The translations under genes were made by a program, and so were the position numbers. Under the pieces are notes generated by a model, which was not told the origin of the DNA, made no database searches, and saw only the letters and a program-made list of their open reading frames with translations. Positions 1 through 5,216 of a DNA stretch of 5,263 nt are shown here, piece by piece (the stretch's first letter is position 1; each line of letters opens with the position of its first letter). The DNA is from an uncultured Clostridia bacterium. GTDB taxonomy: Bacteria; Bacillota; Clostridia; Christensenellales; CAG-917. The DNA is taken from positions 1 through 5,263 of the forward strand of contig CAMWIB010000094.1 in assembly GCA_947174215.1 (NCBI GenBank), read 5' to 3'.

Positions 1-81
1 GTACCGAACAAGTTCTTGATGAGCGACGAGCTTTTGCCGCACGACTATCTCGTGTCATACAGAGGCTATTATCGCAAGTAA
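1..81 (+). CDS. C-terminal fragment of an open frame, probably the upstream part of the broken FAD oxidoreductase
   Basis: The frame is open from the window edge to TAA at 79-81 and encodes 26 residues. They include LLPHDYLVSYRGYY, a pattern like the substrate-domain strand ending in YRGY that is common in FAD-dependent monooxygenases and reductases. The same reading frame continues after the TAA through 11 sense codons into the oxidoreductase at 115-837, without a frameshift. The simplest reading is that 1-837 is one gene interrupted by a nonsense codon. Alternatively this is the true end of a separate upstream gene. The start lies outside the window. Confidence 0.55.
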   Translation, partial: VPNKFLMSDELLPHDYLVSYRGYYRK

Positions 82-114
82 AGCGATGCTCCCGCACCGC
101 CGAACGTATATCTT

Positions 115-837
115 ATGCCAGACGGATTCAGCGTGCTATGGTGCAAGGACGCGGATGACACCGCCCTATCCGACATATTCGTAAGCGACTTCACGTCTCT
201 CGACAAAGATAAGATTGACAGCGCATTCGAATATATCAGAGCGCACAATCCTCATATAACGAGCGAGTGCGTATCTCACGCGCAGGACGCCATACCCGTA
301 CGCTATCCGCTTGCTACGACGGTCGCGGACGGCTACGTTGTGATTGGAAACGCCGCATTTATGACGAAGCCGACTTCGGGTTCAGGTATAGAAAACACGC
401 TGACTGCCGCCGCCATACTCACGGACGTAATAAAGAAGGCAAACGACTTTACGACTTCTGCGCTATGGCAATACGCGGTAAGAGCAAATCTCGCTTTCGG
501 TGCAAACTGCTATATGTCTTACGTTGCCCGCTCACGCTTTCAGGTGCTTGACAGAGAGGACTTGATTTGGCTATTCGACTCGGGCGTACTCAACGACAGC
601 CTACTCGCGCTTGCGAGGTTCGACCTAAAAAATCAAGACGACTTCCAGATAAAGAGTATACTTGACAGCGTGGTCCTCGCAAGAAAGAAGCCAGAATTTA
701 TTAGGCAGATACGCTCGATACTCCGCAAATGCGCAAGGGCGCGAATCTTGGCAATGAGAATGCCTATACTCTATGACGAAGCTCTAATCAAAGCATGGAA
801 AGCCGAGTACGACTCTTTCGCCCGTAACGAGGAGTAA
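115..837 (+). CDS. FAD-dependent oxidoreductase, geranylgeranyl-reductase-like, C-terminal part (N-terminus lost or cut off by a stop)
   Basis: The 240 residues cover only the C-terminal half of an NAD(P)/FAD-dependent oxidoreductase. The key motif is at residues 73-91, YVVIGNAAF...P.SGSGIE. It matches the GDA box (GDAA...P..G.GI) in which the conserved Asp contacts the FAD ribityl chain; here that Asp is Asn79. The helix after it (IENTLTAAAILTDVI) is also typical. Known relatives saturate isoprenoid chains or oxidise/reduce lipophilic substrates; the substrate cannot be told here. The N-terminal Rossmann motif GxGxxG is missing because it would lie before the window. The ATG at 115 has no Shine-Dalgarno sequence (GCCGAACGTATATCTT precedes it), so this is probably not a natural start. 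The same frame runs on from 1-81 across a single TAA at 79-81, suggesting a nonsense-inactivated gene. The stop overlaps the ribosome binding site of the MATE gene, implying co-transcription. Family assignment is fairly safe; functional status is doubtful. Confidence 0.7.
   Translation: MPDGFSVLWCKDADDTALSDIFVSDFTSLDKDKIDSAFEYIRAHNPHITSECVSHAQDAIPVRYPLATTVADGYVVIGNAAFMTKPTSGSGIENTLTAAAILTDVIKKANDFTTSALWQYAVRANLAFGANCYMSYVARSRFQVLDREDLIWLFDSGVLNDSLLALARFDLKNQDDFQIKSILDSVVLARKKPEFIRQIRSILRKCARARILAMRMPILYDEALIKAWKAEYDSFARNEE
829..834 (+). promoter_or_regulatory. Ribosome binding site of the MATE gene
   Basis: GAGGAG lies in the last codons of the oxidoreductase, 8 bases before ATG 843. It fixes the MATE start and suggests translational coupling with the upstream gene. 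Confidence 0.8.
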
Positions 838-842
838 AACAA

Positions 843-2180
843 ATGAAAACAACGATACAAATATCCGACCATTTTACATATAAAAAGCTATTTAGGTTCG
901 TACTGCCGTCAATCTTTATGATGATAATTACGTCTATATACGGCGTTATAGACGGCTTGTTCATATCAAACTTCGTAGGTAAAACCCCGTTTGCGGCAAT
1001 CAATCTCGTTATGCCGCTGATTATGATATTGGGTGGAATGGGCTTTATGCTTGGCACGGGCGGCACCGCTCTCGTCGCAAAGAAACTTGGCGAAAAGGAC
1101 AGAGATAATGCAAACCGCTATTTTACGATGGTAATAATGTTTGCAATAGTACTTGGAATCGTGCTATCCGCAATAGGCATAGCCGTTATCCGTCCCGTAT
1201 CCCGCTTGCTTGGCGCGACAGACGATATGATTGAACATTGCGTGCTGTACGGAAGAGTTATGCTCTGCTTCACCACGTTCTTTATGCTTCAAAGCATATT
1301 CCATAGCTTTTTAGCGGCGGCAGAAAAATCGAAGCTTGGACTTATCATCACGCTTATCGCAGGCTGTACGAACGCCGCCCTCGACGCGCTGTTTATCGTC
1401 GCGTTCAAGTGGGGACTCGTAGGCGCGGCTGTGGCTACGGGTATAGGTCAGATGATTGGCGGTATTGTTCCGCTTGTATACTTCGCAAGGAAGAACAGTA
1501 GTCTGCTGAAACTGACAAAAACCAAAATTGAGATTCGTCCATTGCTTGCCGCGTGCGCAAACGGCTCGTCGGAGCTACTGACAAACGTAGCTTCCTCAAT
1601 CGTGAGTATGTTCTACAACGCCCAGCTTATGAAATATCTTGGCGAAAACGGCGTATCGGCGTACGGCGTACTTATGTACGTACAGTTTATATTTATCGCA
1701 ATAGAGATAGGCTTCACTATGGGAAGCGCGCCAATCGTCGCGTTCAACTACGGTGCGGAAAACCACGCTGAGCTAAAAAACGTATTCAAAAAGAGTATGA
1801 TATCGATGGGTGCCGCTGGCGTAATACTCTCAGGCTTGGCGCAAGCGCTGGCTATTCCGCTTGCAAAGATATTCGTGGGCTACGACGCAGAGCTATATAA
1901 GCTCACCGTATACGCGTTCAGGCTCTTCTCGTTTGCGTTCATATTCTCTGGCATAACGATATATTCCTCGGTCTTCTTCACTGCTCTAAACAATGGACTC
2001 GTATCGGCAATACTCTCCTTCCTTCGTGCGCTCGTGTTCCAAGTACTGTTCGTATTCGTACTGCCTATACTCTTTGGAGTGGACGGCATATGGTGGGCTA
2101 TGTTCGCAACGGAGATTTGTGCGTTTATCATCTCTATGGCTTTCTTCATTGGTATGCGTAAAAAATATCATTACGCTTAA
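843..2180 (+). CDS. MATE family multidrug/toxin efflux transporter (MepA/NorM-like)
   Basis: A complete 445-residue inner-membrane protein, the usual length for the MATE family. About twelve hydrophobic helices can be traced. Clear examples are residues 18-40, 50-72, 94-117, 134-158, 165-188, 193-213, 275-292, 318-342, 357-380, 386-412 and 415-437. The N-lobe shows Asp36 in the first helix (VIDGLF), a conserved acidic residue in bacterial MATE proteins. LGATDD (123-128) and PIVAFNYGA (297-305) are further family hallmarks; the latter sits in the C-lobe. Such proteins export cationic drugs, dyes or metabolites in exchange for Na+ or H+. The ATG at 843 is chosen because GAGGAG sits 8 bases upstream. 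It lies 5 bases after the oxidoreductase stop, so both share one transcript, and the pump might once have exported the product of that enzyme, which is inference. No truncation or missing segment is seen. The substrate cannot be predicted. Confidence 0.93.
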   Translation: MKTTIQISDHFTYKKLFRFVLPSIFMMIITSIYGVIDGLFISNFVGKTPFAAINLVMPLIMILGGMGFMLGTGGTALVAKKLGEKDRDNANRYFTMVIMFAIVLGIVLSAIGIAVIRPVSRLLGATDDMIEHCVLYGRVMLCFTTFFMLQSIFHSFLAAAEKSKLGLIITLIAGCTNAALDALFIVAFKWGLVGAAVATGIGQMIGGIVPLVYFARKNSSLLKLTKTKIEIRPLLAACANGSSELLTNVASSIVSMFYNAQLMKYLGENGVSAYGVLMYVQFIFIAIEIGFTMGSAPIVAFNYGAENHAELKNVFKKSMISMGAAGVILSGLAQALAIPLAKIFVGYDAELYKLTVYAFRLFSFAFIFSGITIYSSVFFTALNNGLVSAILSFLRALVFQVLFVFVLPILFGVDGIWWAMFATEICAFIISMAFFIGMRKKYHYA

Positions 2181-2259
2181 CAGTAAATAAAGCTACGCAA
2201 ATCTTTTCACAATATTAGATTTACTCGTGACGTAATATATTGCAGTATAGACAATTTAT

Positions 2260-2290
2260 AAAGCGCAGTTCCAAATTGGAACTGCGCTTT
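2260..2290. terminator. Bidirectional intrinsic terminator between convergent operons
   Basis: A 15-bp perfect inverted repeat, AAAGCGCAGTTCCAA (2260-2274) against TTGGAACTGCGCTTT (2276-2290), centred on A2275. In RNA it gives a stem of about 13 bp with an AAAUU loop and a GCGC-rich base. It lies 80 bases after the MATE stop and 58 bases after the phosphatase stop on the other strand. The T-rich tails are modest on both strands (CTTTCATATAT on +, GCTTTATAAATT on -). It fits a shared terminator for the two convergent units. Confidence 0.85.
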
Positions 2291-2296
2291 CATATA

Positions 2297-2333
2297 TCGG
2301 AATATTATAATTGGTCGAATATATAATACCCGA
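2297..2333. repeat. Imperfect AT-rich inverted repeat beside the terminator
   Basis: TCGGAATATTATA (2297-2309) and TATAATACCCGA (2322-2333) are nearly inverse complements, with a 12-base loop. It sits between the main terminator and the phosphatase stop at 2348. It could be a weak second hairpin that protects the 3' end of the - strand message. Otherwise 2181-2347 holds no gene. Confidence 0.35.
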
Positions 2334-2347
2334 TTTCTTACTCCATG

Positions 2348-3049
2348 TCAGCTTTCCTTATTGACATAAAACGCTCTGCAATCGTCTATGCGGAAACATC
2401 CCAAAACACCGTCGAGCCATGTTCCTGTATCGAGATGTATTTTGTAATAATCCTTGATATTTCTACCACCGAATGCGGCAGCTTCTCTTTTATAAGCAAG
2501 TATTCTACTTTCACCGCAAATATAGCTCGTAGGCGTATGACCAAACAAAACGCACTTGCCGCCTATGGGCGCAACGCTCTCATCTTTGAATACCCTATCG
2601 TACACCAGCTGCTCCCTCGAAGCTTTTTCAACGGACAGAAGCTTGCTTTCACTATCAAGAGGAACTCCTGCGTGAACGCAAATGAAATTTTCATCTTTTA
2701 TATAATAAGGCAATGCATCAAATGCGTCAACAGTATCCCAATCAAGCAAATTGCCATCATATGGGAAGTAATTCTGCAATCTCTTTAAGAGTGCGTCAAA
2801 ATCATTCGGCGACTGTTTCATTAAACTCCAATACAGTTTGAGGAACTCATACTCGTGGTTGCCTGCTATACACTCGGCATTCGGCATACCGAATATGTAT
2901 TTTGCAAGTTTTACGGAGTCCTTACCTTTATCTATGATATCTCCGCAAACGATAAGCCTATCGCTATCAGAAAAATTTATTTTATTTAGCAATCGCAAAA
3001 ACAGCTCGTACTCGCCGTGAATATCCGAAACACAGTAGGTCATTCTCAT
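2348..3049 (-). CDS. PPP-type metallophosphatase (serine/threonine phosphatase or ApaH-like)
   Basis: The 233-residue protein carries the full dinuclear-metal signature of the PPP calcineurin-like phosphoesterases. These are SDIHGEYE (Asp9, His11), GDIIDKG (Asp37, Asp40), GNHE (Asn64, His65), VHAG (His126) and FGHTP (His171). The C-terminal LDTGTWLDG segment at 206-214 is also usual. These cytoplasmic enzymes hydrolyse phosphoserine/threonine (PrpA/PrpB-like) or dinucleoside polyphosphates (ApaH-like). The sequence alone does not separate these, though the 230-residue length fits both bacterial PrpA-type proteins and short ApaH-like ones. One oddity is Lys41 in place of the usual Arg in GDxxDRG, a phosphate-contacting position. 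It is the last gene of the - strand operon, 72 bases after the NADAR stop. ATG 3049 follows a TAG directly (TAGATG); the nearest Shine-Dalgarno is AAGGA, a long 13 bases upstream. An in-frame ATG at 3043 is an alternative start. Confidence 0.9.
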   Translation of the reverse strand: MRMTYCVSDIHGEYELFLRLLNKINFSDSDRLIVCGDIIDKGKDSVKLAKYIFGMPNAECIAGNHEYEFLKLYWSLMKQSPNDFDALLKRLQNYFPYDGNLLDWDTVDAFDALPYYIKDENFICVHAGVPLDSESKLLSVEKASREQLVYDRVFKDESVAPIGGKCVLFGHTPTSYICGESRILAYKREAAAFGGRNIKDYYKIHLDTGTWLDGVLGCFRIDDCRAFYVNKES

Positions 3050-3121
3050 CTATCGTCGCCATTCCTTACCCACTTGAAACACATTAGCCTCATCATCTTC
3101 CGTCAATAAATTGACAACAAT
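3050..3121 (-). other. In-frame 23-codon open stretch linking the NADAR gene to the phosphatase
   Basis: The 72-base spacer is an exact multiple of three. After the NADAR TGA it stays open in the NADAR frame for 23 sense codons, ending in TAG just before the phosphatase ATG. The inferred peptide looks protein-like (TEDDEANVFQVGKEWRR at its end). It may be the decayed C-terminus of an older, longer gene, or plain chance. No good start codon and ribosome binding site mark it as an independent gene. Confidence 0.25.
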
Positions 3122-3613
3122 TCATTCCGCCGTGCGAAGCTCATCGCGTAGCTTCATCCAAATTTTTCCCAATTCATTGCGACCGTCTTTGTTTGGGCCT
3201 ATACCCCAAAACGCATCCTTGGGCGAGTCCTCGCATATCGTATAGTTTTCCGTTTCAAGCAATTTTCGCTTAACATACGGATTCTGATTAAGCTTCAATC
3301 GCACAAGGCGCTCCATAACCGAAACCTTCACGTCATCCCAGTCAGCTCTTTGCTTGTCAATATTTTCGTGCGCTATCCTTTGCGCGTCGTAAGCGGAATA
3401 ACAGTTTGTTATAAGCTCTGCTACCTCTGGTGCGGTATCTATAAATTTTATAGCCTGATACGCGTGCTCTACCGTACAGTACAAAATCCCATCCACACAA
3501 ACGCAGAAAGAAGAAAAGTTGTCCAGACAGAAAAACTCGCGGTTGTAAAATCCGATATAATCATCGAAGCCTTCTGCAAGCCATTTATCTCTAAATTGCT
3601 TTAATTCAATCAT
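3122..3613 (-). CDS. NADAR family N-glycosidase (YbiA-like)
   Basis: The 163-residue protein (usual NADAR length about 150-165) shows the family's landmarks in order. They are FYNREFFCLDNFS at 22-34, TVEHAYQAIKF at 47-57 with the predicted catalytic Glu49 and Lys56, DAFWGIG at 133-139, and GRNELGKIWMKLR at 144-156. NADAR enzymes cleave N-glycosidic bonds of ribose phosphates. E. coli YbiA removes early, reactive riboflavin intermediates, and other members remove ADP-ribose from guanine in DNA next to DarT-type toxins. Which substrate applies here is not shown, and no DarT-like gene is seen in the window. The start at 3613 is chosen because GGAGG ends 9 bases upstream; a longer reading from 3673 would overlap the metallopeptidase gene by 32 bases and adds residues outside the domain. 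It is the middle gene of the - strand operon, 28 bases after the metallopeptidase stop. It is followed by 72 bases that stay open in the same frame. Confidence 0.9.
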   Translation of the reverse strand: MIELKQFRDKWLAEGFDDYIGFYNREFFCLDNFSSFCVCVDGILYCTVEHAYQAIKFIDTAPEVAELITNCYSAYDAQRIAHENIDKQRADWDDVKVSVMERLVRLKLNQNPYVKRKLLETENYTICEDSPKDAFWGIGPNKDGRNELGKIWMKLRDELRTAE

Positions 3614-3622
3614 ATCTCCATA

Positions 3623-3627
3623 CCTCC
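3623..3627 (-). promoter_or_regulatory. Ribosome binding site that fixes the NADAR start
   Basis: GGAGG on the - strand, 9 bases before ATG 3613, is the strongest Shine-Dalgarno in this operon. It lies downstream of the alternative ATG at 3673, so it argues for the shorter 163-residue product. Confidence 0.85.
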
Positions 3628-3641
3628 ATAATTTTGTCACA

Positions 3642-4340
3642 TCAGCGCGATTTGCCAAGTTTCGCCTTTTCAAATATCCACTGAATACTATAATCTTTTA
3701 GACGCACTCTATCTTCCTTATAACGCGGATAGATTCTTTCCACCGCCGCCCAAAACGCCGCGCTGTGATTTGAATACAACGTATGGCAAAGCTCATGCGC
3801 GACAACGTACTCGATGCACTCCTTCTCAACAAACACCAATGCGACGTTGTACTTGATGGAATTGTCCTCGCCAAAATGCGTTCCCCACGCCGACTGCCAT
3901 GCGTGAAGCCCGACGTAAGAATAAGTAAGACCATACTTTTTAGCGTAACTCTCCGTCAATGCTTTGACATGAGGCAGTAGCAAGCCTCCGAAAAATCTTT
4001 CCGACTCACACCGCGAAAAATTGTTCGGAACATATAGCGTATTTCCTTTTATAGCGAATGACGAGGCTCCGTCCACCTTGACAACCGTATATTCTTTCCC
4101 AAGTAGCGTTACCTTTCCACCGTCAATAAAGTCAGGCAACTGCACTCCCGAATGGCGCGAGAGTCTATTGCGTAGAAAACGCTTGTGCTTATTGACAAAA
4201 TCCTGTATCTCAGCTTCCGTATACGTTGAGCGATAGCCGATTTTTACGACAACCCGCCCATCGATGTTTACGCCCAAGCGCATGCCTCTATTTGAAAATT
4301 CCTTCTCTATGAGAACCTCTCGTCCGCAGAACTGAACCAT
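3642..4340 (-). CDS. YgjP-like (SprT-related, DUF45) zinc metallopeptidase
   Basis: The 232-residue protein has the zinc site of the YgjP/M48-like group: VVAHELCH at 179-186 (His182, Glu183, His186) and NHSAAFW at 191-197 with third ligand His192. The usual RWGSC...LN block before it is present in altered form, SAWGTHF...IKYN (150-164). The N-terminal part (1-110) is the beta-rich region seen in YgjP proteins, including LGKEYTV at 80-86. The domain is cytoplasmic, with no signal peptide. The family's native substrates are poorly known; kinship to SprT/Spartan proteases that digest DNA-protein crosslinks is a structural analogy only. The ATG at 4340 must be the first start, because an in-frame TGA lies two codons upstream; the ribosome binding site (GTGGTGA) is weak. 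It is the first gene of a three-gene operon, about 75 bases downstream of a good promoter. Confidence 0.88.
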   Translation of the reverse strand: MVQFCGREVLIEKEFSNRGMRLGVNIDGRVVVKIGYRSTYTEAEIQDFVNKHKRFLRNRLSRHSGVQLPDFIDGGKVTLLGKEYTVVKVDGASSFAIKGNTLYVPNNFSRCESERFFGGLLLPHVKALTESYAKKYGLTYSYVGLHAWQSAWGTHFGEDNSIKYNVALVFVEKECIEYVVAHELCHTLYSNHSAAFWAAVERIYPRYKEDRVRLKDYSIQWIFEKAKLGKSR

Positions 4341-4421
4341 ATATCACCACAAGTATAGCAGTTTAGCATATCTTGCTGAAAAGCAGTCATCTTCAAGACT
4401 ACATTTTGCCCGCTATGATTT

Positions 4422-4450
4422 ATTATATCGGATTTCCCATGCTATTTCAA
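4422..4450 (-). promoter_or_regulatory. Sigma-A type promoter of the metallopeptidase-NADAR-phosphatase operon
   Basis: On the - strand, TTGAAA (4450-4445), a 17-base spacer and a perfect TATAAT (4427-4422). Predicted transcription start is near 4415, leaving a leader of about 75 bases before ATG 4340. I see no riboswitch fold in that leader. Confidence 0.78.
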
Positions 4451-4484
4451 GCAGTAAACCTGCTGTACGCAAAACAGTATGCGT
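4450..4484. repeat. Two small inverted repeats overlapping and upstream of the operon -35 box
   Basis: AGCAG-TAAAC-CTGCT (4450-4464) touches the -35 hexamer, and ACGCA-8 bases-TGCGT (4467-4484) lies directly behind it. Short palindromes at this place could be an operator, or the 3' hairpins of the gene to the right. The arms are only 5 bp each, so chance is not excluded. Confidence 0.3.
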
Positions 4485-4524
4485 TTGAATTTAGCTTAAT
4501 TTTATCATAGTAACACAAAAATAG

Positions 4525-4568
4525 CACTGTATAATTCATAATATCTCACTGTATAAATCATAGCATCT
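4525..4568. repeat. Tandem direct repeat, two 22-bp units
   Basis: Two adjacent copies, 4525-4546 and 4547-4568, both start CACTGTATAA and match at 19 of 22 positions (differences at unit positions 11, 17 and 18). They lie in the gap 4451-4615, 75 bases upstream of the operon -35 box and 48 bases after the stop of the SAM-controlled gene. Regulatory site or slippage duplication cannot be told. No clear intrinsic terminator for the 4616-4972 gene is seen in this gap. Confidence 0.6.
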
Positions 4569-4615
4569 CGCTCATTTTATCCTGAAGCTACATATCAAAA
4601 GCCTTGCGTATATCC

Positions 4616-4972
4616 TTAGTTTACAGTCACCGTATGCCGATAAAGATAATAAACCATTTTCGGTTTGATTTGGATTTGATTGCAAACGTCAAGAAATTTT
4701 TCGAGATTGAACATGCTATCCACTGAGGTGCCGATATAAAAAACAAATCCCATACTATTCTCGAATTCAGCATTACTGACGCACCTGCCAAGCTCATTCT
4801 CTAAATAACACCTTAGTTTTTTGATTTCCGTATCACCTAATGAAATCCACAAAATAGCATATTTGTTATAAAGATGTATCAGCTTACCTGTGTCGGAAAT
4901 CGGCAGTTCGGCGACGTTGGTTATCACCTCGCCGTGACCGCTCCAATAAATTTTGGCATGAAAAAATTCCAT
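4616..4972 (-). CDS. Uncharacterised 118-residue protein under a SAM riboswitch
   Basis: I do not recognise the family. The protein starts MEFFHAKIYW and ends in TAA at 4618-4616. It looks soluble, with alternating short strands (YAILWISL at 38-45, MGFVFYI at 74-80, MVYYLYR at 106-112) and likely helices (48-62, 88-101). It has three scattered cysteines (55, 64, 97) and no signal peptide or membrane helix. An alpha/beta fold of the size of a small regulatory or immunity-like domain is possible but unproven. The ATG at 4972 is chosen over an in-frame TTG at 5062. The extra 30 codons would run through the riboswitch 3' end and its terminator hairpin, whereas ATG 4972 follows the terminator by 34 bases with GAGTGG 7 bases upstream. 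It is a single-gene unit with its own consensus promoter and is predicted to be expressed when S-adenosylmethionine is low. No methionine, cysteine or SAM pathway gene is next to it. Confidence 0.75.
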   Translation of the reverse strand: MEFFHAKIYWSGHGEVITNVAELPISDTGKLIHLYNKYAILWISLGDTEIKKLRCYLENELGRCVSNAEFENSMGFVFYIGTSVDSMFNLEKFLDVCNQIQIKPKMVYYLYRHTVTVN

Positions 4973-5006
4973 AAAAATACCACTCTGCTTTATTCCACAA
5001 AGAGGC

Positions 5007-5035
5007 AAAAGAAAACCCATCGTTGAAGATGGGTT
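5007..5035 (-). terminator. Riboswitch-controlled intrinsic terminator (expression platform)
   Basis: On the - strand, AACCCATC (5035-5028), loop TTCAAC, GATGGGTT (5021-5014), then TTTTCTTTT. The 8-bp perfect stem plus U-rich tail is a classic attenuator. Its 5' arm can instead pair with AGATGGG at 5056-5050, at the 3' edge of the aptamer, forming a 7-bp antiterminator. The two structures exclude each other. Confidence 0.85.
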
Positions 5036-5042
5036 AAACTGC

Positions 5043-5137
5043 TTACCATCCCATCTATCCAAGCATTAGCACCTTACCATATACGGCAGGTTGCTGTGTG
5101 GTCAACGGGCTTGTCCCTCGCACACTCTTTATGGTAA
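5043..5137 (-). promoter_or_regulatory. SAM-I clan riboswitch aptamer with reduced P4
   Basis: On the - strand the S-box core is readable in order. P1 is UUACCAU (5137-5131) with AUGGUAA (5049-5043), then AAAGAG. P2 is GUGUG (5125-5121) with CACAC (5100-5096), and within it GAGGGAC...CCC and UGA form the kink-turn and inner stem-loop. GCAACC follows, then P3 (ACCU-GCC with GGU-A-AGGU, 5091-5071), then GGUGCUAAU and AGAUGGG. Loop 2 (CAAG, 5113-5110) pairs with CUUG (5063-5060), the same place as the CUGG/CCAG pseudoknot of known SAM-I RNAs, with changed bases on both sides. The usual P4 hairpin after the pseudoknot is practically absent, which recalls SAM-IV and SAM-I/IV variants. SAM binding should stabilise P1, free the terminator arm and turn the downstream gene off. 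Predicted transcription starts right at P1. Confidence 0.88.
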
Positions 5138-5141
5138 TGCA

Positions 5142-5170
5142 ATTATATGCAACTTGAATAATCATGTCAA
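5142..5170 (-). promoter_or_regulatory. Consensus sigma-A promoter of the riboswitch transcript
   Basis: On the - strand, TTGACA (5170-5165), 17-base spacer, TATAAT (5147-5142): a full match to both hexamers with ideal spacing. The start point near 5135-5136 coincides with the 5' strand of riboswitch helix P1. Such a strong promoter suits a gene controlled mainly by premature termination. Confidence 0.92.
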
Positions 5171-5216
5171 GCAAATTATACGGCACAAAAATACTAATAT
5201 AAATTATAAAATTTAA

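Noticed and set aside
79..81. TAA reassigned as a sense codon
   Set aside because: TAA also ends the oxidoreductase frame at 837, the MATE gene at 2180 and the 118-residue gene at 4616, so it is a normal stop here.
788..1066. Open frame on the - strand opposite the start of the MATE gene
   Set aside because: It is a shadow of a clear membrane protein gene, with low-complexity Ile-rich translation and no initiation signals.
2345..2788. A 147-codon open frame on the + strand opposite the phosphatase
   Set aside because: It is antisense to a gene with all metal-binding motifs, has no ribosome binding site, and its translation has no domain-like pattern.
3001..3100. A 16-codon - strand leader peptide (MMRLMCFKW...) whose TGA overlaps the phosphatase ATG
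   Set aside because: The ATGA overlap is suggestive of coupling, but the ribosome binding site is poor and the peptide too short to judge; more likely spacer.
3614..3673. Longer NADAR start at ATG 3673 giving 183 residues
   Set aside because: It would overlap the metallopeptidase gene by 32 bases, the added 20 residues lie outside the domain, and the strong GGAGG sits just before ATG 3613.
4341..4375. TATACT close to the metallopeptidase ATG as a second promoter
   Set aside because: It has no recognisable -35 box at 16-18 bases and would leave a leader of only a few bases; the promoter at 4422-4450 is far better.
4450..4615. CRISPR-like repeat array in the gap
   Set aside because: There are only two directly adjacent units without spacers, which is a tandem duplication, not an array.
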